Assembly (NCBI GenBank): GCA_021846695.1
Contig: JAJZWN010000001.1
Location: 31,313-95,312 of the forward strand
Direction of reading: 5' to 3'
DNA length: 64,000 nucleotides
From: Thermoplasmata archaeon
GTDB lineage: Archaea > Thermoplasmatota > Thermoplasmata > Thermoplasmatales > Thermoplasmataceae
Notes under the pieces: model-generated
The model's database searches: none
The model's input: the letters and a program-made list of their open reading frames with translations, nothing else
Told to the model about the DNA's origin: nothing
Part shown: in pieces, positions 8,816-18,203 of the stretch
Layout: each line of letters starts with the position of its first letter
Position numbering within the stretch: the first letter of the stretch is position 1
Translations under genes and position numbers: made by a program

Positions 8816-9495
8816 ATTGATTGCGCCGTATCCTCATCAATTTTCCTGAGCTTGTATGTAAAGTCAACATACTTCATAATCATGGTGACGAAGTACCCGA
8901 CTGCAAGATTACCCAGTGTATACAGGGCCATCCAGAGTGGCATAATGTATATCTTCGATGTGACTATGTTGAGATTTAAATCCCATGGCATGGACACATA
9001 CTGATAATGTATAGTAAGCATGAAGACATAAAGCCAGATAAATATCAGGAAGAAGAATATTTCAGTAACCATTAACGGCTTCATTGTGTTCATTGAAAGT
9101 GCGGCCTGATCCATCTGTCTCTGCATCTGCATCTTCTGAAGTTTTTGTTGTCTTGTGCGGTCACCTGATCTGTATGCTTCCCTCATTGCCTTGGAATAGG
9201 CCTTGCTGATCATCTGCATTTTTCCCATCTTGAGCCAGTCCGTAAAGAAATATCTCGGAATTGATGAGATTAGACCAAGGATAATGCCTGTAAGCATAAG
9301 TGTTAATATTGGGAGTTTATAGTTGAATCCGAGAAGTGGCATGAAAGCATAATTTAGATAATGCCCAAGAGGATTTCTGATGGAGGGATCACTTATGATG
9401 AAAATTAGACCAAGCCCTGCAAACATAAAGATAAACTCTATCATCATAAACTTCGTCATCTGTGGATTCTGTGCTGGTCTATTACCCTGTTGCAT
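8812..9495 (-). CDS. DUF106/EMC3-like membrane insertase homologue (archaeal YidC-like)
   Basis: A 227-residue membrane protein with an N-out helix (residues 16-35), a second helix (58-78), a long cytosolic segment rich in Lys, Arg, Gln and Met (residues 88-135, predicted coiled coil), and two further helices (140-160, 178-205). This is the archaeal DUF106 layout, related to YidC, Oxa1, EMC3 and TMCO1 insertases. It lies next to secY, consistent with a role in membrane-protein insertion. It follows adkA by one base and overlaps cmk by ATGA. Confidence 0.9.
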   Translation of the reverse strand: MQQGNRPAQNPQMTKFMMIEFIFMFAGLGLIFIISDPSIRNPLGHYLNYAFMPLLGFNYKLPILTLMLTGIILGLISSIPRYFFTDWLKMGKMQMISKAYSKAMREAYRSGDRTRQQKLQKMQMQRQMDQAALSMNTMKPLMVTEIFFFLIFIWLYVFMLTIHYQYVSMPWDLNLNIVTSKIYIMPLWMALYTLGNLAVGYFVTMIMKYVDFTYKLRKIDEDTAQSI

Positions 9496-9496
9496 T

Positions 9497-10039
9497 TTAT
9501 AAACCTCCTAATATGCTTTCTGCAGCTATCTCTGGATGATTGTCAGGATTATATATATACTTTATTGTAGCCCCTGAATAGACTGAATATGCGGCAGCAT
9601 AATACCTGTTAACCTCCTGATGTTCCTTTATATCCTGTACGGTATCACTGTCACGGCTTCTGGATGAATCGTTCTCCCTTCTGCGCTTAATTTCCTCTGG
9701 AGTGGATTCTATAAGAAAATAGGAAGAAACCATCAATTCCCTGAGCACCCATTCCGGTAGGCCCGGGAGATAACCTGCAGGAGATTTTATGGACATATGG
9801 GTATCTATTATTATATTGTCCATCTTTCCTATCTTATTTGATGCCTTTTTCTGCAGATTTTTCTGTGTATCTACATCAAGCCGCCGTATGTCGTCCCTGG
9901 ATTTCACCAGATCAAGGTCCACAGCCATGTCAAACATCAGGGAACCGAAATTAATTATCTCGTACTGTGTTTTTTTTGAAACCATTTCCAGGATTGTTGA
10001 TTTTCCAACACCTGGAATGCCTGAAATTACTACTCTCAT
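9497..10039 (-). CDS. adkA: Adenylate kinase, archaeal trimeric type
   Basis: Interconverts ATP plus AMP and two ADP. The 180-residue protein starts MRVVISGIPGVGKSTI (P-loop), has FGSLMFDMAVDLDLV and IIIDTHMSIKSPAGYLPGLP, and RRRENDSSRSRD in the lid. These are features of the archaeal AdkA family rather than the bacterial type. It is located two bases after secY, as in many archaea, and one base before DUF106. Confidence 0.94.
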   Translation of the reverse strand: MRVVISGIPGVGKSTILEMVSKKTQYEIINFGSLMFDMAVDLDLVKSRDDIRRLDVDTQKNLQKKASNKIGKMDNIIIDTHMSIKSPAGYLPGLPEWVLRELMVSSYFLIESTPEEIKRRRENDSSRSRDSDTVQDIKEHQEVNRYYAAAYSVYSGATIKYIYNPDNHPEIAAESILGGL

Positions 10040-10041
10040 GT

Positions 10042-11802
10042 TTATCCACCACTGAAGAACTGCCTTATCAATGGATGCATTTCCATCAACTGTTCTCTGC
10101 CCATTGCTTCATAGAATTGTATTACAATTCCAACAGCAAGCAACAGACCGGTACCGCTGGTATCCCCAACTGTACCTATCAGATCGGCAGCTCCTGCCAG
10201 TATTCCCACAATTGCACCGCTGAATATAGTTATTGCGGGTATATACTTGCTCAGTACCTTGGCCATTATACGTGGATCACGCCGGAAACCTGGTATCTGC
10301 ATTCCACTGGAACGTATCTGCTTCGCTACAGCATCCGGGCCCATATTGGTTGTTTCAATCCAGAATTTTGCAAATAGTATACTGAATCCGACCAGGAAAG
10401 CCATGAATACTATGATATGGATTAACTCCTCCACCGGCGTGTGACCCAATAGCACGCTCTGTGAGACAGAGGGTTGCAATATTGGGAACAACCAGTCGGA
10501 TAGACCATTAGGCGTATAAAGATAAAACGCCAGTCCTCCAGTGGGTGTCGTAGAAGATATGCCCAGTGCCGATATCTGCGCTGAGGAAGCATATGATCCA
10601 AGCAAATGACTATGACCCAATATAGGAATCTTATCCAGAACCGGACTGTGCCAGAATAGCAGAGTCCACATTGATATGTTAGCCAGAAGCGCTGTGGCAA
10701 GTATAACCGGTATATTTGAAGCGTATAAAAGCTGCAATGGATATCTCCCCCTGGCACCCCTTACACGCTCATGTGCTATAGGCAGCTCAATCTTGCTGCT
10801 CTGGAAGAAGGCTACTACAAAGAATATAAGCAGAGTTCCTACAAGTGCTATCATTGGATTTGGCTGCGCAAAGAGTATCTGTTCCATTCCTGTGTTTGTC
10901 AGGTAAGACCCCGGTGCATTCATGAAAAGGTAAAGTGCCTTTGGTATTGCCCCAGCTGGAGGATTGGAAAGAGAAAGCGGTGAGGTTATTGTGGATGGTA
11001 TCCAGTTAAATGTACCTGTAAAGAGCTGCTGTGATACCCCTGCAGCAATAAACAGGGAGATACCTGAGCCGATACCGTATTTGGATACCACCTCATCCAT
11101 GAGGAACACCAGATATGATCCGAAGAATAGCTGAAGTATGATAATACTCTGAGCCAGGAATTCACCGTAACCAGGAACAACGTGTGCTATGCTGGATACC
11201 AGACCGGCATCTGGCACGAGAAATCCGAATGCCTGGGGAATTGCCTCTACAAATATCATTATAATTACCAGGAGTTTCTGGAATCCCTGATACATGGCCT
11301 TATCACTGGAATCACTGAGATCTAGATTGAATATTTTTGCTCCAGCAAATAACTGCATTACTATACTTGCTGTTACGATGGGGCCTATACCCAGATCCAT
11401 AAGTGAACCGGATGCACCGGCGAAAATTGCCCTGAAAGATGCAAATACATCTACGGTCTTTGATGTGTTGAGACCGTATATATAAATATTTGTCAGGGCA
11501 AAATATATCAGGACAACAACTGCGGTCCACATTAATTTGTATTTAAATGGAACATGTCCCTTAGCTTTTTTAACTGCAGGAAGTTTTGCCGTAAGGTTTT
11601 CAAGCCCGTATAGCTTGCTCTTTTTCGGTCCACTGTAGCTCAGTAGCAGGTATGCGATAATAAAAAGTGGCGATGATAGCAGTCCAAGTATGAATAATTT
11701 AAGCCCGGTATAATGAGAAAAATAATAAAATACAACAATAAACAGGGCGAATATAAATATTATGGGAATGGCAGCTCCCTTATTTCTACGGATTTCAGTC
11801 AT
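10042..11802 (-). CDS. secY: Protein translocase subunit SecY with N-terminal membrane extension
   Basis: Channel of the Sec translocon. At 586 residues it is well above the roughly 430-490 usual for archaea. The normal SecY start (LPAVKK..HVPFKYKLMWTAVVVLIYF) begins only near residue 73. Residues 1-60 add two extra hydrophobic helices, about 10-28 and 33-56. The core includes the plug/TM2 region GIGPIVTASIVMQLFAGAKI and the cytosolic loop ahead of the C-terminal helices. Two extracytosolic loops (near residues 265-310 and 370-430) also look enlarged. The start overlaps the L15 stop by eight bases. The enlarged surface may be an adaptation to acid, but that is speculation. Confidence 0.95.
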   Translation of the reverse strand: MTEIRRNKGAAIPIIFIFALFIVVFYYFSHYTGLKLFILGLLSSPLFIIAYLLLSYSGPKKSKLYGLENLTAKLPAVKKAKGHVPFKYKLMWTAVVVLIYFALTNIYIYGLNTSKTVDVFASFRAIFAGASGSLMDLGIGPIVTASIVMQLFAGAKIFNLDLSDSSDKAMYQGFQKLLVIIMIFVEAIPQAFGFLVPDAGLVSSIAHVVPGYGEFLAQSIIILQLFFGSYLVFLMDEVVSKYGIGSGISLFIAAGVSQQLFTGTFNWIPSTITSPLSLSNPPAGAIPKALYLFMNAPGSYLTNTGMEQILFAQPNPMIALVGTLLIFFVVAFFQSSKIELPIAHERVRGARGRYPLQLLYASNIPVILATALLANISMWTLLFWHSPVLDKIPILGHSHLLGSYASSAQISALGISSTTPTGGLAFYLYTPNGLSDWLFPILQPSVSQSVLLGHTPVEELIHIIVFMAFLVGFSILFAKFWIETTNMGPDAVAKQIRSSGMQIPGFRRDPRIMAKVLSKYIPAITIFSGAIVGILAGAADLIGTVGDTSGTGLLLAVGIVIQFYEAMGREQLMEMHPLIRQFFSGG

Positions 11803-12202
11803 TTTCTATCTTAGTACCGTAATTGGAAAGCTTATTAATAGATTTTTCGGTAGCCTGCGGTATTTTGATTCTGCACTTCACCTCAAAGGTTCCGGTGCCC
11901 AGCAGCTTGGTATAACCTGCACCTTCCAGATCTATTAAGTCATCCACAACGTAGCCCATTGCCTTTAATTCCTCATAACGGTCATTAAGCTGATTAAGGG
12001 TTATAGGGTTTTCATAGGTTTTGGAATGGCTTGTAAACCCGTGAACTCCGTAATGCTTTTTATCATGAAGTATCAGCCATATTTTCCTATGACCCCCAAG
12101 ACCGGCCATTCCATTACCTCCTTTTTTACCCTTGCCTCTGCCGGATTTCATTCCTCTGCCATAATGGCCTCCTCTTAATTTTTTAGTTTTTGTTCTCACC
12201 AT
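11795..12202 (-). CDS. rpl15: Ribosomal protein L15 (uL15)
   Basis: A 135-residue large-subunit protein. The start [29 protein letters not shown] is the glycine- and basic-rich archaeal uL15 N-terminus, followed by [10 protein letters not shown]. Its start overlaps the end of L30 by 20 bases and its end overlaps secY. The order L30-L15-SecY is the classical spc operon end. Confidence 0.95.
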   Translation of the reverse strand: MVRTKTKKLRGGHYGRGMKSGRGKGKKGGNGMAGLGGHRKIWLILHDKKHYGVHGFTSHSKTYENPITLNQLNDRYEELKAMGYVVDDLIDLEGAGYTKLLGTGTFEVKCRIKIPQATEKSINKLSNYGTKIEND

Positions 12203-12677
12203 TTAAATTCACCCCCGGAATAATCATCCGCCTTATCAGTTTATTAATTTCACTGCCCCTGTAACCTGCAGAACCTTTCTGGTGGAATGGTTTCTGAATC
12301 GCCTCATAACCACCCTTTGGAGGGTTCAACCTTATTACAGGATTAACATCAGGTAGATCTTTAAATTTTAGTGTGCCTTCAGCCAATTTATTTGCCAGTT
12401 CACTGATAGAGGAGTAACCAGACTCCTTCAGATAATCATCGGTTAATTTTTTGTGACCTTGTAATAGAACTCTATCCTTGAGAACAAGCTCCAGGGTCTC
12501 TTCGTCTATTTCTCCCCATGTCACGTAATCCTTTACACGGTTAAGCATACCGTTTAAGCTTTCTGACTCAGGAAAAATAACCATATGGTTTATTCTGTTG
12601 AGATTCAGTAATTCTGCAGTTTTTTCAGCACTGGGCTTTATTCCCGTGCTCCCCCTAATCCTTATTATTGCTATCAT
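12183..12677 (-). CDS. rpl30: Ribosomal protein L30 (uL30)
   Basis: A 164-residue protein of the archaeal/eukaryal long L30 (L7) type. It starts [15 protein letters not shown] and has [35 protein letters not shown] and a C-terminal [13 protein letters not shown] and [14 protein letters not shown]. The start overlaps S5 by 23 bases, indicating translational coupling. Confidence 0.95.
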   Translation of the reverse strand: MIAIIRIRGSTGIKPSAEKTAELLNLNRINHMVIFPESESLNGMLNRVKDYVTWGEIDEETLELVLKDRVLLQGHKKLTDDYLKESGYSSISELANKLAEGTLKFKDLPDVNPVIRLNPPKGGYEAIQKPFHQKGSAGYRGSEINKLIRRMIIPGVNLNGENKN

Positions 12678-13326
12678 GTTCTATTCCTCCTACATATATG
12701 GGCGTTGTCAGATTGATTTTGGGGTTCATTTTCATTGATACCGTTTCTTTCAGGGCATCGAATGTTGCCAGTGCATAGTTTACAGTTGTCTTTGTATGGC
12801 CGGATGCAAAACCCCATGCATCTTCTATGCCTGCCATTTTCAGGATAATTTTTACAACATCCCCCACTGCAAGCCCAACTCCCTGAGGAGCAGGTTTAAG
12901 CTTGACGACAACTGAACCTGACTTTCCGGTAATTTCGAACGGTAGTGAATGTGGTCTCCCGCATCCACATTCCCATGAACCACATCCTCTCTTAATTTCT
13001 ATAATATTGGTTTTGGCATTGTTTATTGCCTTTCTTATGGCCGGTGCAGCCTCTTTTGCCTTGCCACGGCCTATCCCTATATAGCCATTGCCATTACCAA
13101 CAACTGCAGTAATAGAATAATTCATCCTCCTTCCGGAATCGGTCATTCTCTGGGCCCTTTCAATGTTAATAACCTCATCCTGAAGATCAGGAATAAGATA
13201 ATCGACTATCTGATACTCCTGCAGTGGTAGTTTTGTGTGCAGAGCGTCACCTATGCTCTGAATTTCGTTATTGGCCACAAGCCTTCCCAGTTCCGTTTTA
13301 GGAATCCATTCTTCATCCATATTCAT
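12655..13326 (-). CDS. rps5: Ribosomal protein S5 (uS5)
   Basis: A 223-residue small-subunit protein. The N-terminal dsRBD-like S5 domain has [23 protein letters not shown], and the C-terminal domain has [56 protein letters not shown] segment is typical of archaeal S5. It overlaps L18 by four bases (ATGA-type) and L30 by 23. Confidence 0.96.
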   Translation of the reverse strand: MNMDEEWIPKTELGRLVANNEIQSIGDALHTKLPLQEYQIVDYLIPDLQDEVINIERAQRMTDSGRRMNYSITAVVGNGNGYIGIGRGKAKEAAPAIRKAINNAKTNIIEIKRGCGSWECGCGRPHSLPFEITGKSGSVVVKLKPAPQGVGLAVGDVVKIILKMAGIEDAWGFASGHTKTTVNYALATFDALKETVSMKMNPKINLTTPIYVGGIEHDSNNKD

Positions 13327-13796
13327 TCACCCTTTTTAACAAATTTTGAAATGTCCACCTTATTCTTCAGGTGTTCACCGTTTATCCTGGATTCAGCCGG
13401 GAATGCATCTTCGTCTGCGGGAATATCAATACCAGAGTCTATAATGCCCTTCAATGCTGCGGAAAGTCTGCCTCCATGAATGAATTTATACCTTCCGGTA
13501 TCCAGTATGGCCTCTTCTATTCCCTTTTCTGCTGCTTTCTTTCCAGCAAGATATCCAGCCAGGTACATTGCCTGTATGTTATTCCCGTACACACCATATT
13601 CCTTTTGCAGGGTTTTATCTGTAACAGTTACCCTTACAACATCCCCTGCTGGATCATAGTCAACGAACTGAATCATTAACCCTTTGTTGCTGGGCCTTAC
13701 TACAGCCCTTGTTATTTCCGATTTTAATAGTTTATAACGTTTACCGTAATCCGTAATACCGGACTTCCTTCTTTTAAGAACTGGTGTTGTTTTCAT
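13323..13796 (-). CDS. rpl18: Ribosomal protein L18 (uL18)
   Basis: A 157-residue 5S-rRNA-binding protein. RRKSGITDYGKRYKLLKSEITRAVVRPSNKG is the archaeal L18 start, followed by the AMYLAGYLAGKKAAEKGIEEAILDTG segment. The ATG at 13796 overlaps the L19e end by 23 bases. The C-terminus is rich in Lys and Glu. Confidence 0.95.
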   Translation of the reverse strand: MKTTPVLKRRKSGITDYGKRYKLLKSEITRAVVRPSNKGLMIQFVDYDPAGDVVRVTVTDKTLQKEYGVYGNNIQAMYLAGYLAGKKAAEKGIEEAILDTGRYKFIHGGRLSAALKGIIDSGIDIPADEDAFPAESRINGEHLKNKVDISKFVKKGE

Positions 13797-14250
13797 TTTT
13801 ATCCTCCTTTATTAATGATTCTGTCTTTAGATGCGAAACAAGCTGCGCTCTTGAAGTGAAGGATCCGCTTTTTATGGTTCTGTAATATTTACGATAGGTA
13901 GTTCTATCAATGGCATCTTTTTCTCTTAATGTCTTTAGTTCATTTCTCAATGCCCTTATGGTTGTTATCCATCTTCTCTTCCTGGGATACCTTGCATATT
14001 TTGTGCCCCTGACAGATCCGGGTCCTCTTCTCCTCCCTTTGCTTAGCTGGTTTATTCTCTTCTTTAATCTCTGATTTGAATGGTTTTTCTTATCCTTTTT
14101 CTGTATAACGTTGAGCCCGATTAACTTTTTAATATCATCTCTTGACGTGGCATCCAGTACCTTATCAAGGTTATTTGTATCTATCCATACCCTTGATTTG
14201 CCTACTTTCAGCTCATCCGCCGAGATTTCCCTTATACTGGACATTTTCAT
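13774..14250 (-). CDS. rpl19e: Ribosomal protein L19e (eL19)
   Basis: A 158-residue, very basic large-subunit protein with [12 protein letters not shown] near the N-terminus and the [31 protein letters not shown] hallmark. A longer C-terminal helix ends in a short Asn/Ser tail. The start overlaps the stop of L32e as ATGA. Confidence 0.96.
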   Translation of the reverse strand: MKMSSIREISADELKVGKSRVWIDTNNLDKVLDATSRDDIKKLIGLNVIQKKDKKNHSNQRLKKRINQLSKGRRRGPGSVRGTKYARYPRKRRWITTIRALRNELKTLREKDAIDRTTYRKYYRTIKSGSFTSRAQLVSHLKTESLIKEDKNENNTSS

Positions 14251-14651
14251 TTTACCACCTTATTAAACACATGTATACCAAGATTCTCGGCCTCTGATTC
14301 AATATCAATTCTTTTCTTATAACCTACTGTTGAGGCTATTCTTGCTCCTTCCAGATCAGGGTTTATTAGAGACAGCTCTTTAACATTATGTACAAGAACC
14401 TCCCTGAAGCCGGATGGATGCAATCCACGCACAGCCTTCGGTGTTCTGTAACCCGGGCCCACAACCGGTGGCCTGTAGCCAAGATGTGTCCTGAGCTTTG
14501 AATGCTTTCCTCTTGGCCTTCTCCATGAATCGTCAAATTTCTTGTATCTGAACCATTCCTGTCTGTGGAATTCTACTCTTCTTCTATTTGCTTCATTTTT
14601 CTTTTTTAACAGTATTTTCTGTTCCTTGGTTAATAAGGGTTTATAGCTCAT
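14247..14651 (-). CDS. rpl32e: Ribosomal protein L32e (eL32)
   Basis: A 134-residue protein. The core [47 protein letters not shown] is diagnostic of eL32. It overlaps L6 by 11 bases upstream and L19e by four downstream, within the archaeal insertion L32e-L19e of the spc operon. Confidence 0.96.
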   Translation of the reverse strand: MSYKPLLTKEQKILLKKKNEANRRRVEFHRQEWFRYKKFDDSWRRPRGKHSKLRTHLGYRPPVVGPGYRTPKAVRGLHPSGFREVLVHNVKELSLINPDLEGARIASTVGYKKRIDIESEAENLGIHVFNKVVK

Positions 14652-15186
14652 CTGGATTCACCCCCTTTAATAGATATATTCCATCCTGGAAGACCCTTGC
14701 ATCGAAGTGCTTTATGTATGTTGCCCTTTCTATATTTGATGCAGTATCTCCCATATCTCTCTTATCTATGCCCTCGATAATAACACGGTCTCCTCTTACA
14801 GATACCTTGCAATTCTTGATTTTTGCAATTCTTGGTGCCTTGCTACCCAGGAAGTTCTCCACATAAAGAAGGTCCCCACGAACTGAAACTCTCATGGGAA
14901 AATGGGTGAAATCTATTTTCATTTCATATTTGAACCCCTCAGTAACCCCATGAAATACAAGCTTAAGTTCGGAATACCATGTTCCTACTATGCCGTTAGT
15001 GAATTTATTTTCCTTGCTAACAGCTATCATTATGGAATTTTCCTTTTTGTAGACCTTTACATACTTGTCCCTGAAATTCCTGGATGTTGCACCAAGCTTG
15101 CCTTTGACATTGATTACTGTTCCATCAATGTTCACGTTTATTCCATCTGGAATTTTTAATTCCATTCTATCTTTCCAATTTATCAT
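14641..15186 (-). CDS. rpl6: Ribosomal protein L6 (uL6)
   Basis: A 181-residue protein with two L6 repeats. The first starts [31 protein letters not shown]; the second contains [22 protein letters not shown] and [20 protein letters not shown] ribosome-binding sequence precedes the ATG at 15186, which supports that start over the in-frame ATG seven codons later. Confidence 0.95.
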   Translation of the reverse strand: MINWKDRMELKIPDGINVNIDGTVINVKGKLGATSRNFRDKYVKVYKKENSIMIAVSKENKFTNGIVGTWYSELKLVFHGVTEGFKYEMKIDFTHFPMRVSVRGDLLYVENFLGSKAPRIAKIKNCKVSVRGDRVIIEGIDKRDMGDTASNIERATYIKHFDARVFQDGIYLLKGVNPDEL

Positions 15187-15199
15187 TTAATCCACCTCA

Positions 15200-15589
15200 T
15201 CAATAAATATAGGCCAGAAGCTTGCCACCAATGCCGAATTTCCTGGCTTCGAGGTGGCTCATCACACCTTTTGTTGTGGTGAGAATTATTATCCCGAAAT
15301 CCTGTGCAGGGAGGTATCTTGATTCATATCTTCCTATGCTTGACCTTGTAACAGATAACCTTGGTTTTATTACACCACAGTTATTTATTGTATCGCTTAG
15401 TTTTACACTGAATTTGCCGCCTCTTTCCTCCTCTATTACCTCAAAGCTCTTAATATAGTTATAATCCTGCATTACTTTCAGGACTCTTCCTATTATTCTT
15501 GAAGCGGGTGCAATTGTTATCTCATTTTCCCCGATACGGGAAGCCATTTTAATTGTGTTTATTACATCATTTAAAGGATCACTTTTCAT
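15200..15589 (-). CDS. rps8: Ribosomal protein S8 (uS8)
   Basis: A 129-residue small-subunit protein with the SDPLNDVINTIKMASRIGENEITI start and the C-terminal SSIGRYESRYLPAQDFGIIILTTTKGVMSHLEARKFGIGGKLLAYIY. The longer reading from 15598 starts at a GTG that is actually part of the ribosome-binding site GAGGTGAT. The ATG at 15589 follows it at the right spacing and is preferred. Two bases lie between the shared S14 stop region and that site. Confidence 0.95.
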   Translation of the reverse strand: MKSDPLNDVINTIKMASRIGENEITIAPASRIIGRVLKVMQDYNYIKSFEVIEEERGGKFSVKLSDTINNCGVIKPRLSVTRSSIGRYESRYLPAQDFGIIILTTTKGVMSHLEARKFGIGGKLLAYIY

Positions 15590-15599
15590 TACTATCACC

Positions 15600-15758
15600 T
15601 CAACTGTATTTGCGGAAACCGATCTTCTCAGCCGTTTCCCTGAAACATTGCCTGCATAGCCTGATACCGTATCTCCTTACCAGACCTCTTTTCCTTCCGC
15701 ATCTGGCACATCCCTGTGAATGCCCATAATTCTTTTTTGGCTGTAATTTTACCTGCAT
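15600..15758 (-). CDS. rps14: Ribosomal protein S14, zinc-binding type (uS14)
   Basis: A 52-residue protein too short for a 60-residue ORF cutoff. It reads [20 protein letters not shown], then [18 protein letters not shown] and ends in GFRKYS. Cys17, Cys20, Cys35 and Cys38 form the zinc site of the archaeal/eukaryal short S14. It lies between L5 and S8, exactly where S14 belongs. A GAGGTAATATC ribosome-binding sequence precedes the ATG at 15758. Confidence 0.96.
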   Translation of the reverse strand: MQVKLQPKKNYGHSQGCARCGRKRGLVRRYGIRLCRQCFRETAEKIGFRKYS

Positions 15759-15763
15759 TGATA

Positions 15764-16291
15764 TTACCTCACTATCTGAGCATTAAAGTTTTCTTCGAGG
15801 AATTTTATGCTTTCCTCTCTGGATATACCTATACTGGTTGGTATTCCCTTGCTCCCTATTCTTCTCCTGGGCAGCCTGTATCCTCCGGCTCTCTTCAGGA
15901 CTATGGCTATATCCATCCCGAATATTCCAATATCAGGGTCATATTTCATCCCCTTGAAATCGGTATAGTCCGTTATTCCAAAATAGGCATTTCCCTGTCT
16001 GTCAAAGGAATAGACTGGTATCTTGTAATCCTTTGCATAAAATGCCTCCTTCAGAAATTTATATGCATCAGCCTTTCTGAGTGTGACTTTTGCTCCTATG
16101 CTGAGTCCCTTTCTTATATTGAAATCCCTTATGGTCTTTTTCGCAGTTGTTATAACGGGTTTATGGCCGGTTAAAAGTTCAATAACCTTTGTGGCCTTGT
16201 TTAATCTTTCACCTGCTGCACCTACACCTATATTTATAACAACCTTGTCTATTGAGATTTTTCTCATTGGATTCTCTGTCTTACTCATCAT
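15764..16291 (-). CDS. rpl5: Ribosomal protein L5 (uL5)
   Basis: A 175-residue 5S-rRNA-contacting protein. Seen are [60 protein letters not shown] and [23 protein letters not shown]. Two consecutive ATGs occur (16291 and 16288). The start overlaps the S4e end by 11 bases. Confidence 0.96.
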   Translation of the reverse strand: MMSKTENPMRKISIDKVVINIGVGAAGERLNKATKVIELLTGHKPVITTAKKTIRDFNIRKGLSIGAKVTLRKADAYKFLKEAFYAKDYKIPVYSFDRQGNAYFGITDYTDFKGMKYDPDIGIFGMDIAIVLKRAGGYRLPRRRIGSKGIPTSIGISREESIKFLEENFNAQIVR

Positions 16292-16997
16292 TTCTGGTCA
16301 CCCCCAGCTCTGGAGTTTTGAATGTGTATTTTGGTGTCCCCACAACAAATATGTAATCCTTAATTGTGGAAAAGCCTTCGTTTAAATGCACCATATTTTT
16401 GACTGAAGACTGCTTTACCTCTATAGATTTTATTGATGCAAGTTCACCTACATGGGAACCGCCTGTGATAAACACCTTATCGCCGTCAGCAAGTTTCAGA
16501 ACATCTACTATCTCAAGGTCTGGCACTTTCATCAGCAAAACATCTGATGTATGTATATCCTTCCTCTCTGTTGTAATTGTTTTCCCGTCATGCATTCCAA
16601 GCTGTATTTTATTGTTACCTGCAACGGTTTTCCTCACAACCTTAAACAATTTCACACCCTTATTTTCCTGCGGGTTTCTTCTTGCAACCAGTTTGCCCTT
16701 TAAATCGTACATTATAATGTAATCATCATCCATGCCTTCAATTGTAAGCACGTCCATGAAGCCTACAGGGAATCTTCTGTCCTTTACAATTTTTCCATCT
16801 ACGCGTACCAGATTGTTGTTCAATATTCTTGTTATTTCTCGCTCCTTGTCCCCGAGTTTTAAATAATCCCTCAGTACAATAAGCATGGGAATTGAATCCT
16901 GCTTCTTATGTGTGGCCGGAGTCGGAGTAACTGACCAGAAATTTGTTTTTCTGGGTATTTTCAGTTTTCTCGAGGCCATCATTATCTTAGTTTTCAT
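16281..16997 (-). CDS. rps4e: Ribosomal protein S4e (eS4)
   Basis: A 238-residue small-subunit protein with an S4-like RNA-binding segment (SIPMLIVLRDYLKLGDKEREITRIL), the central RFPVGFMDVLTI and a C-terminal KOW region with DGDKVFITGGSHVGELASI. Candidate ATGs lie at 17006, 16997, 16982 and 16979. The one at 16997 has GAGG nine bases upstream and is chosen. It overlaps the L24 end by 11 bases. Confidence 0.93.
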   Translation of the reverse strand: MKTKIMMASRKLKIPRKTNFWSVTPTPATHKKQDSIPMLIVLRDYLKLGDKEREITRILNNNLVRVDGKIVKDRRFPVGFMDVLTIEGMDDDYIIMYDLKGKLVARRNPQENKGVKLFKVVRKTVAGNNKIQLGMHDGKTITTERKDIHTSDVLLMKVPDLEIVDVLKLADGDKVFITGGSHVGELASIKSIEVKQSSVKNMVHLNEGFSTIKDYIFVVGTPKYTFKTPELGVTRNDE

Positions 16998-17472
16998 TAT
17001 TATCATCCTCTTCTAAATTTTCATCTTCTTCCGTAGAAGTATCATTTTCCTCTTCCTGTTCTGGAAGGTCAATAGTCTCGCCCTCAGTTTGTTCCTCAAC
17101 TGGCTCGGACTCCACCGGTGTTGCTTCCGACTCCGCCGGTTTTTCCGGTTCAGGTGCTGGTAGGTTTCTTCTCGCCGTTATATCCTTAATTTTGTTATAT
17201 CTACCTTCAATAGACAGGTCAAGCTTTGTTATCACAAGATTGCTATGGTCGATATAATAGGCAACCTGCTTACCATCTGCTTTTGGTAAGGTAATTCCCT
17301 CTATTGAAATTTTATTGGTTTTATGGCTAACCGCAATTACCTTGCCACCTTCTCCCTTTCTGGATCCGGAAACAATTTTTACAATGTCTCCCTTTACTAC
17401 CGGAAAGCGGCGTATGCCGTATTTCTTTCTTAGTTCCTGATTTAATGCCACATTTATTTTTGTATTTAACAT
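16987..17472 (-). CDS. rpl24: Ribosomal protein L24 (uL24) with acidic C-terminal tail
   Basis: The first 110 residues are a normal archaeal L24: LRKKYGIRRFPVVKGDIVKIVSGSRKGEGGKVIAV (KOW motif) and YYIDHSNLVITKL. Residues about 112-161 are an added tail of mostly Glu, Asp, Pro, Thr and Asn with no hydrophobic core. The tail makes the protein about 40 residues longer than usual and is unexpected for an rRNA-binding protein. It sits between L14 (10-base gap) and S4e (overlap). Confidence 0.94.
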   Translation of the reverse strand: MLNTKINVALNQELRKKYGIRRFPVVKGDIVKIVSGSRKGEGGKVIAVSHKTNKISIEGITLPKADGKQVAYYIDHSNLVITKLDLSIEGRYNKIKDITARRNLPAPEPEKPAESEATPVESEPVEEQTEGETIDLPEQEEENDTSTEEDENLEEDDNNEN

Positions 17473-17482
17473 GATACTTACC

Positions 17483-17881
17483 TCATACTATTGTAGACGC
17501 TATTGCGGCAATTCTTGGCCACCTCTCGGCCGCCTCCCTGGCAACTGGCCCTTTAATTTCTGAACCTCTTACCTCTCCCTCTGGAGTGACAAGAACAGCT
17601 GCATTATCTTCGAATTCTATTATATTGCCATCTGCCCTTCTATACGGCCTTCTCTGCCTTACCACCACAGCGTATACAACCTTAGCACGCATTTCTGGAG
17701 TTCCCTTTTTGACACTGGCAATAAACAGGTCTCCGATTCCTGCTGCTGGTATTCTTCTGGCAACTGTGTGCAAATCTTTTACTCCTATCAAACTGATTAC
17801 CTTTGCACCTGTATTGTCTGCACATGGAATAACAGCACCCAGGGGAAGACCTCTTGATTCATTTCCGGAAATTCCTTTCAT
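17483..17881 (-). CDS. rpl14: Ribosomal protein L14 (uL14)
   Basis: A 132-residue protein. GLPLGAVIPCADNTGAKVISLIGV is the uL14 start, and VVRQRRPYRRADGNIIEFEDNAAVLV and RGSEIKGPVAREAAERWPRIAAIA complete the family pattern. It lies one base after the S17 stop. Confidence 0.97.
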   Translation of the reverse strand: MKGISGNESRGLPLGAVIPCADNTGAKVISLIGVKDLHTVARRIPAAGIGDLFIASVKKGTPEMRAKVVYAVVVRQRRPYRRADGNIIEFEDNAAVLVTPEGEVRGSEIKGPVAREAAERWPRIAAIASTIV

Positions 17882-17882
17882 C

Positions 17883-18203
17883 TTAGTTCACCTTCTCAAT
17901 TACTACAAAATCAATTGTTTTTGCCAGTTTTCTGCATTCAGCTGCCCTTACGCTGTCACCGACCTTTACATCGATGCAGTCCGGAAGGTGTGCATGGTAT
18001 TTCGTGAATTTGGTTATGTATCTTTCATATTTCTTAATGTACACCTTTGCTTCCCTTCGAATCACCACGCTTCGCTTCATTTTTACTGAAACAACCTTAC
18101 CAGTAAGTATCTGTCCCCTTACTGGCAGTTCACCATGAAAGGGGCAGTTGACATCATTACATTCCTTTTCAGGTGGCTTAACATCTATTCCTATATTTCT
18201 CAT
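17883..18203 (-). CDS. rps17: Ribosomal protein S17 (uS17)
   Basis: A 106-residue small-subunit protein with the archaeal N-terminal CNDVNCPFHGELPVRGQ segment and the OB-fold core GKVVSVKMKRSVVIRREAKVYIKKYERYITKFTKYHAHLPDC. It overlaps the RNase P p29 gene by four bases (ATGA). Confidence 0.97.
   Translation of the reverse strand: MRNIGIDVKPPEKECNDVNCPFHGELPVRGQILTGKVVSVKMKRSVVIRREAKVYIKKYERYITKFTKYHAHLPDCIDVKVGDSVRAAECRKLAKTIDFVVIEKVN

Noticed and set aside
10422..11530. Several ORFs of 63-111 codons in other frames inside secY
   Set aside because: They are shadows of the strongly supported secY reading frame, with no start signals or recognisable domains.
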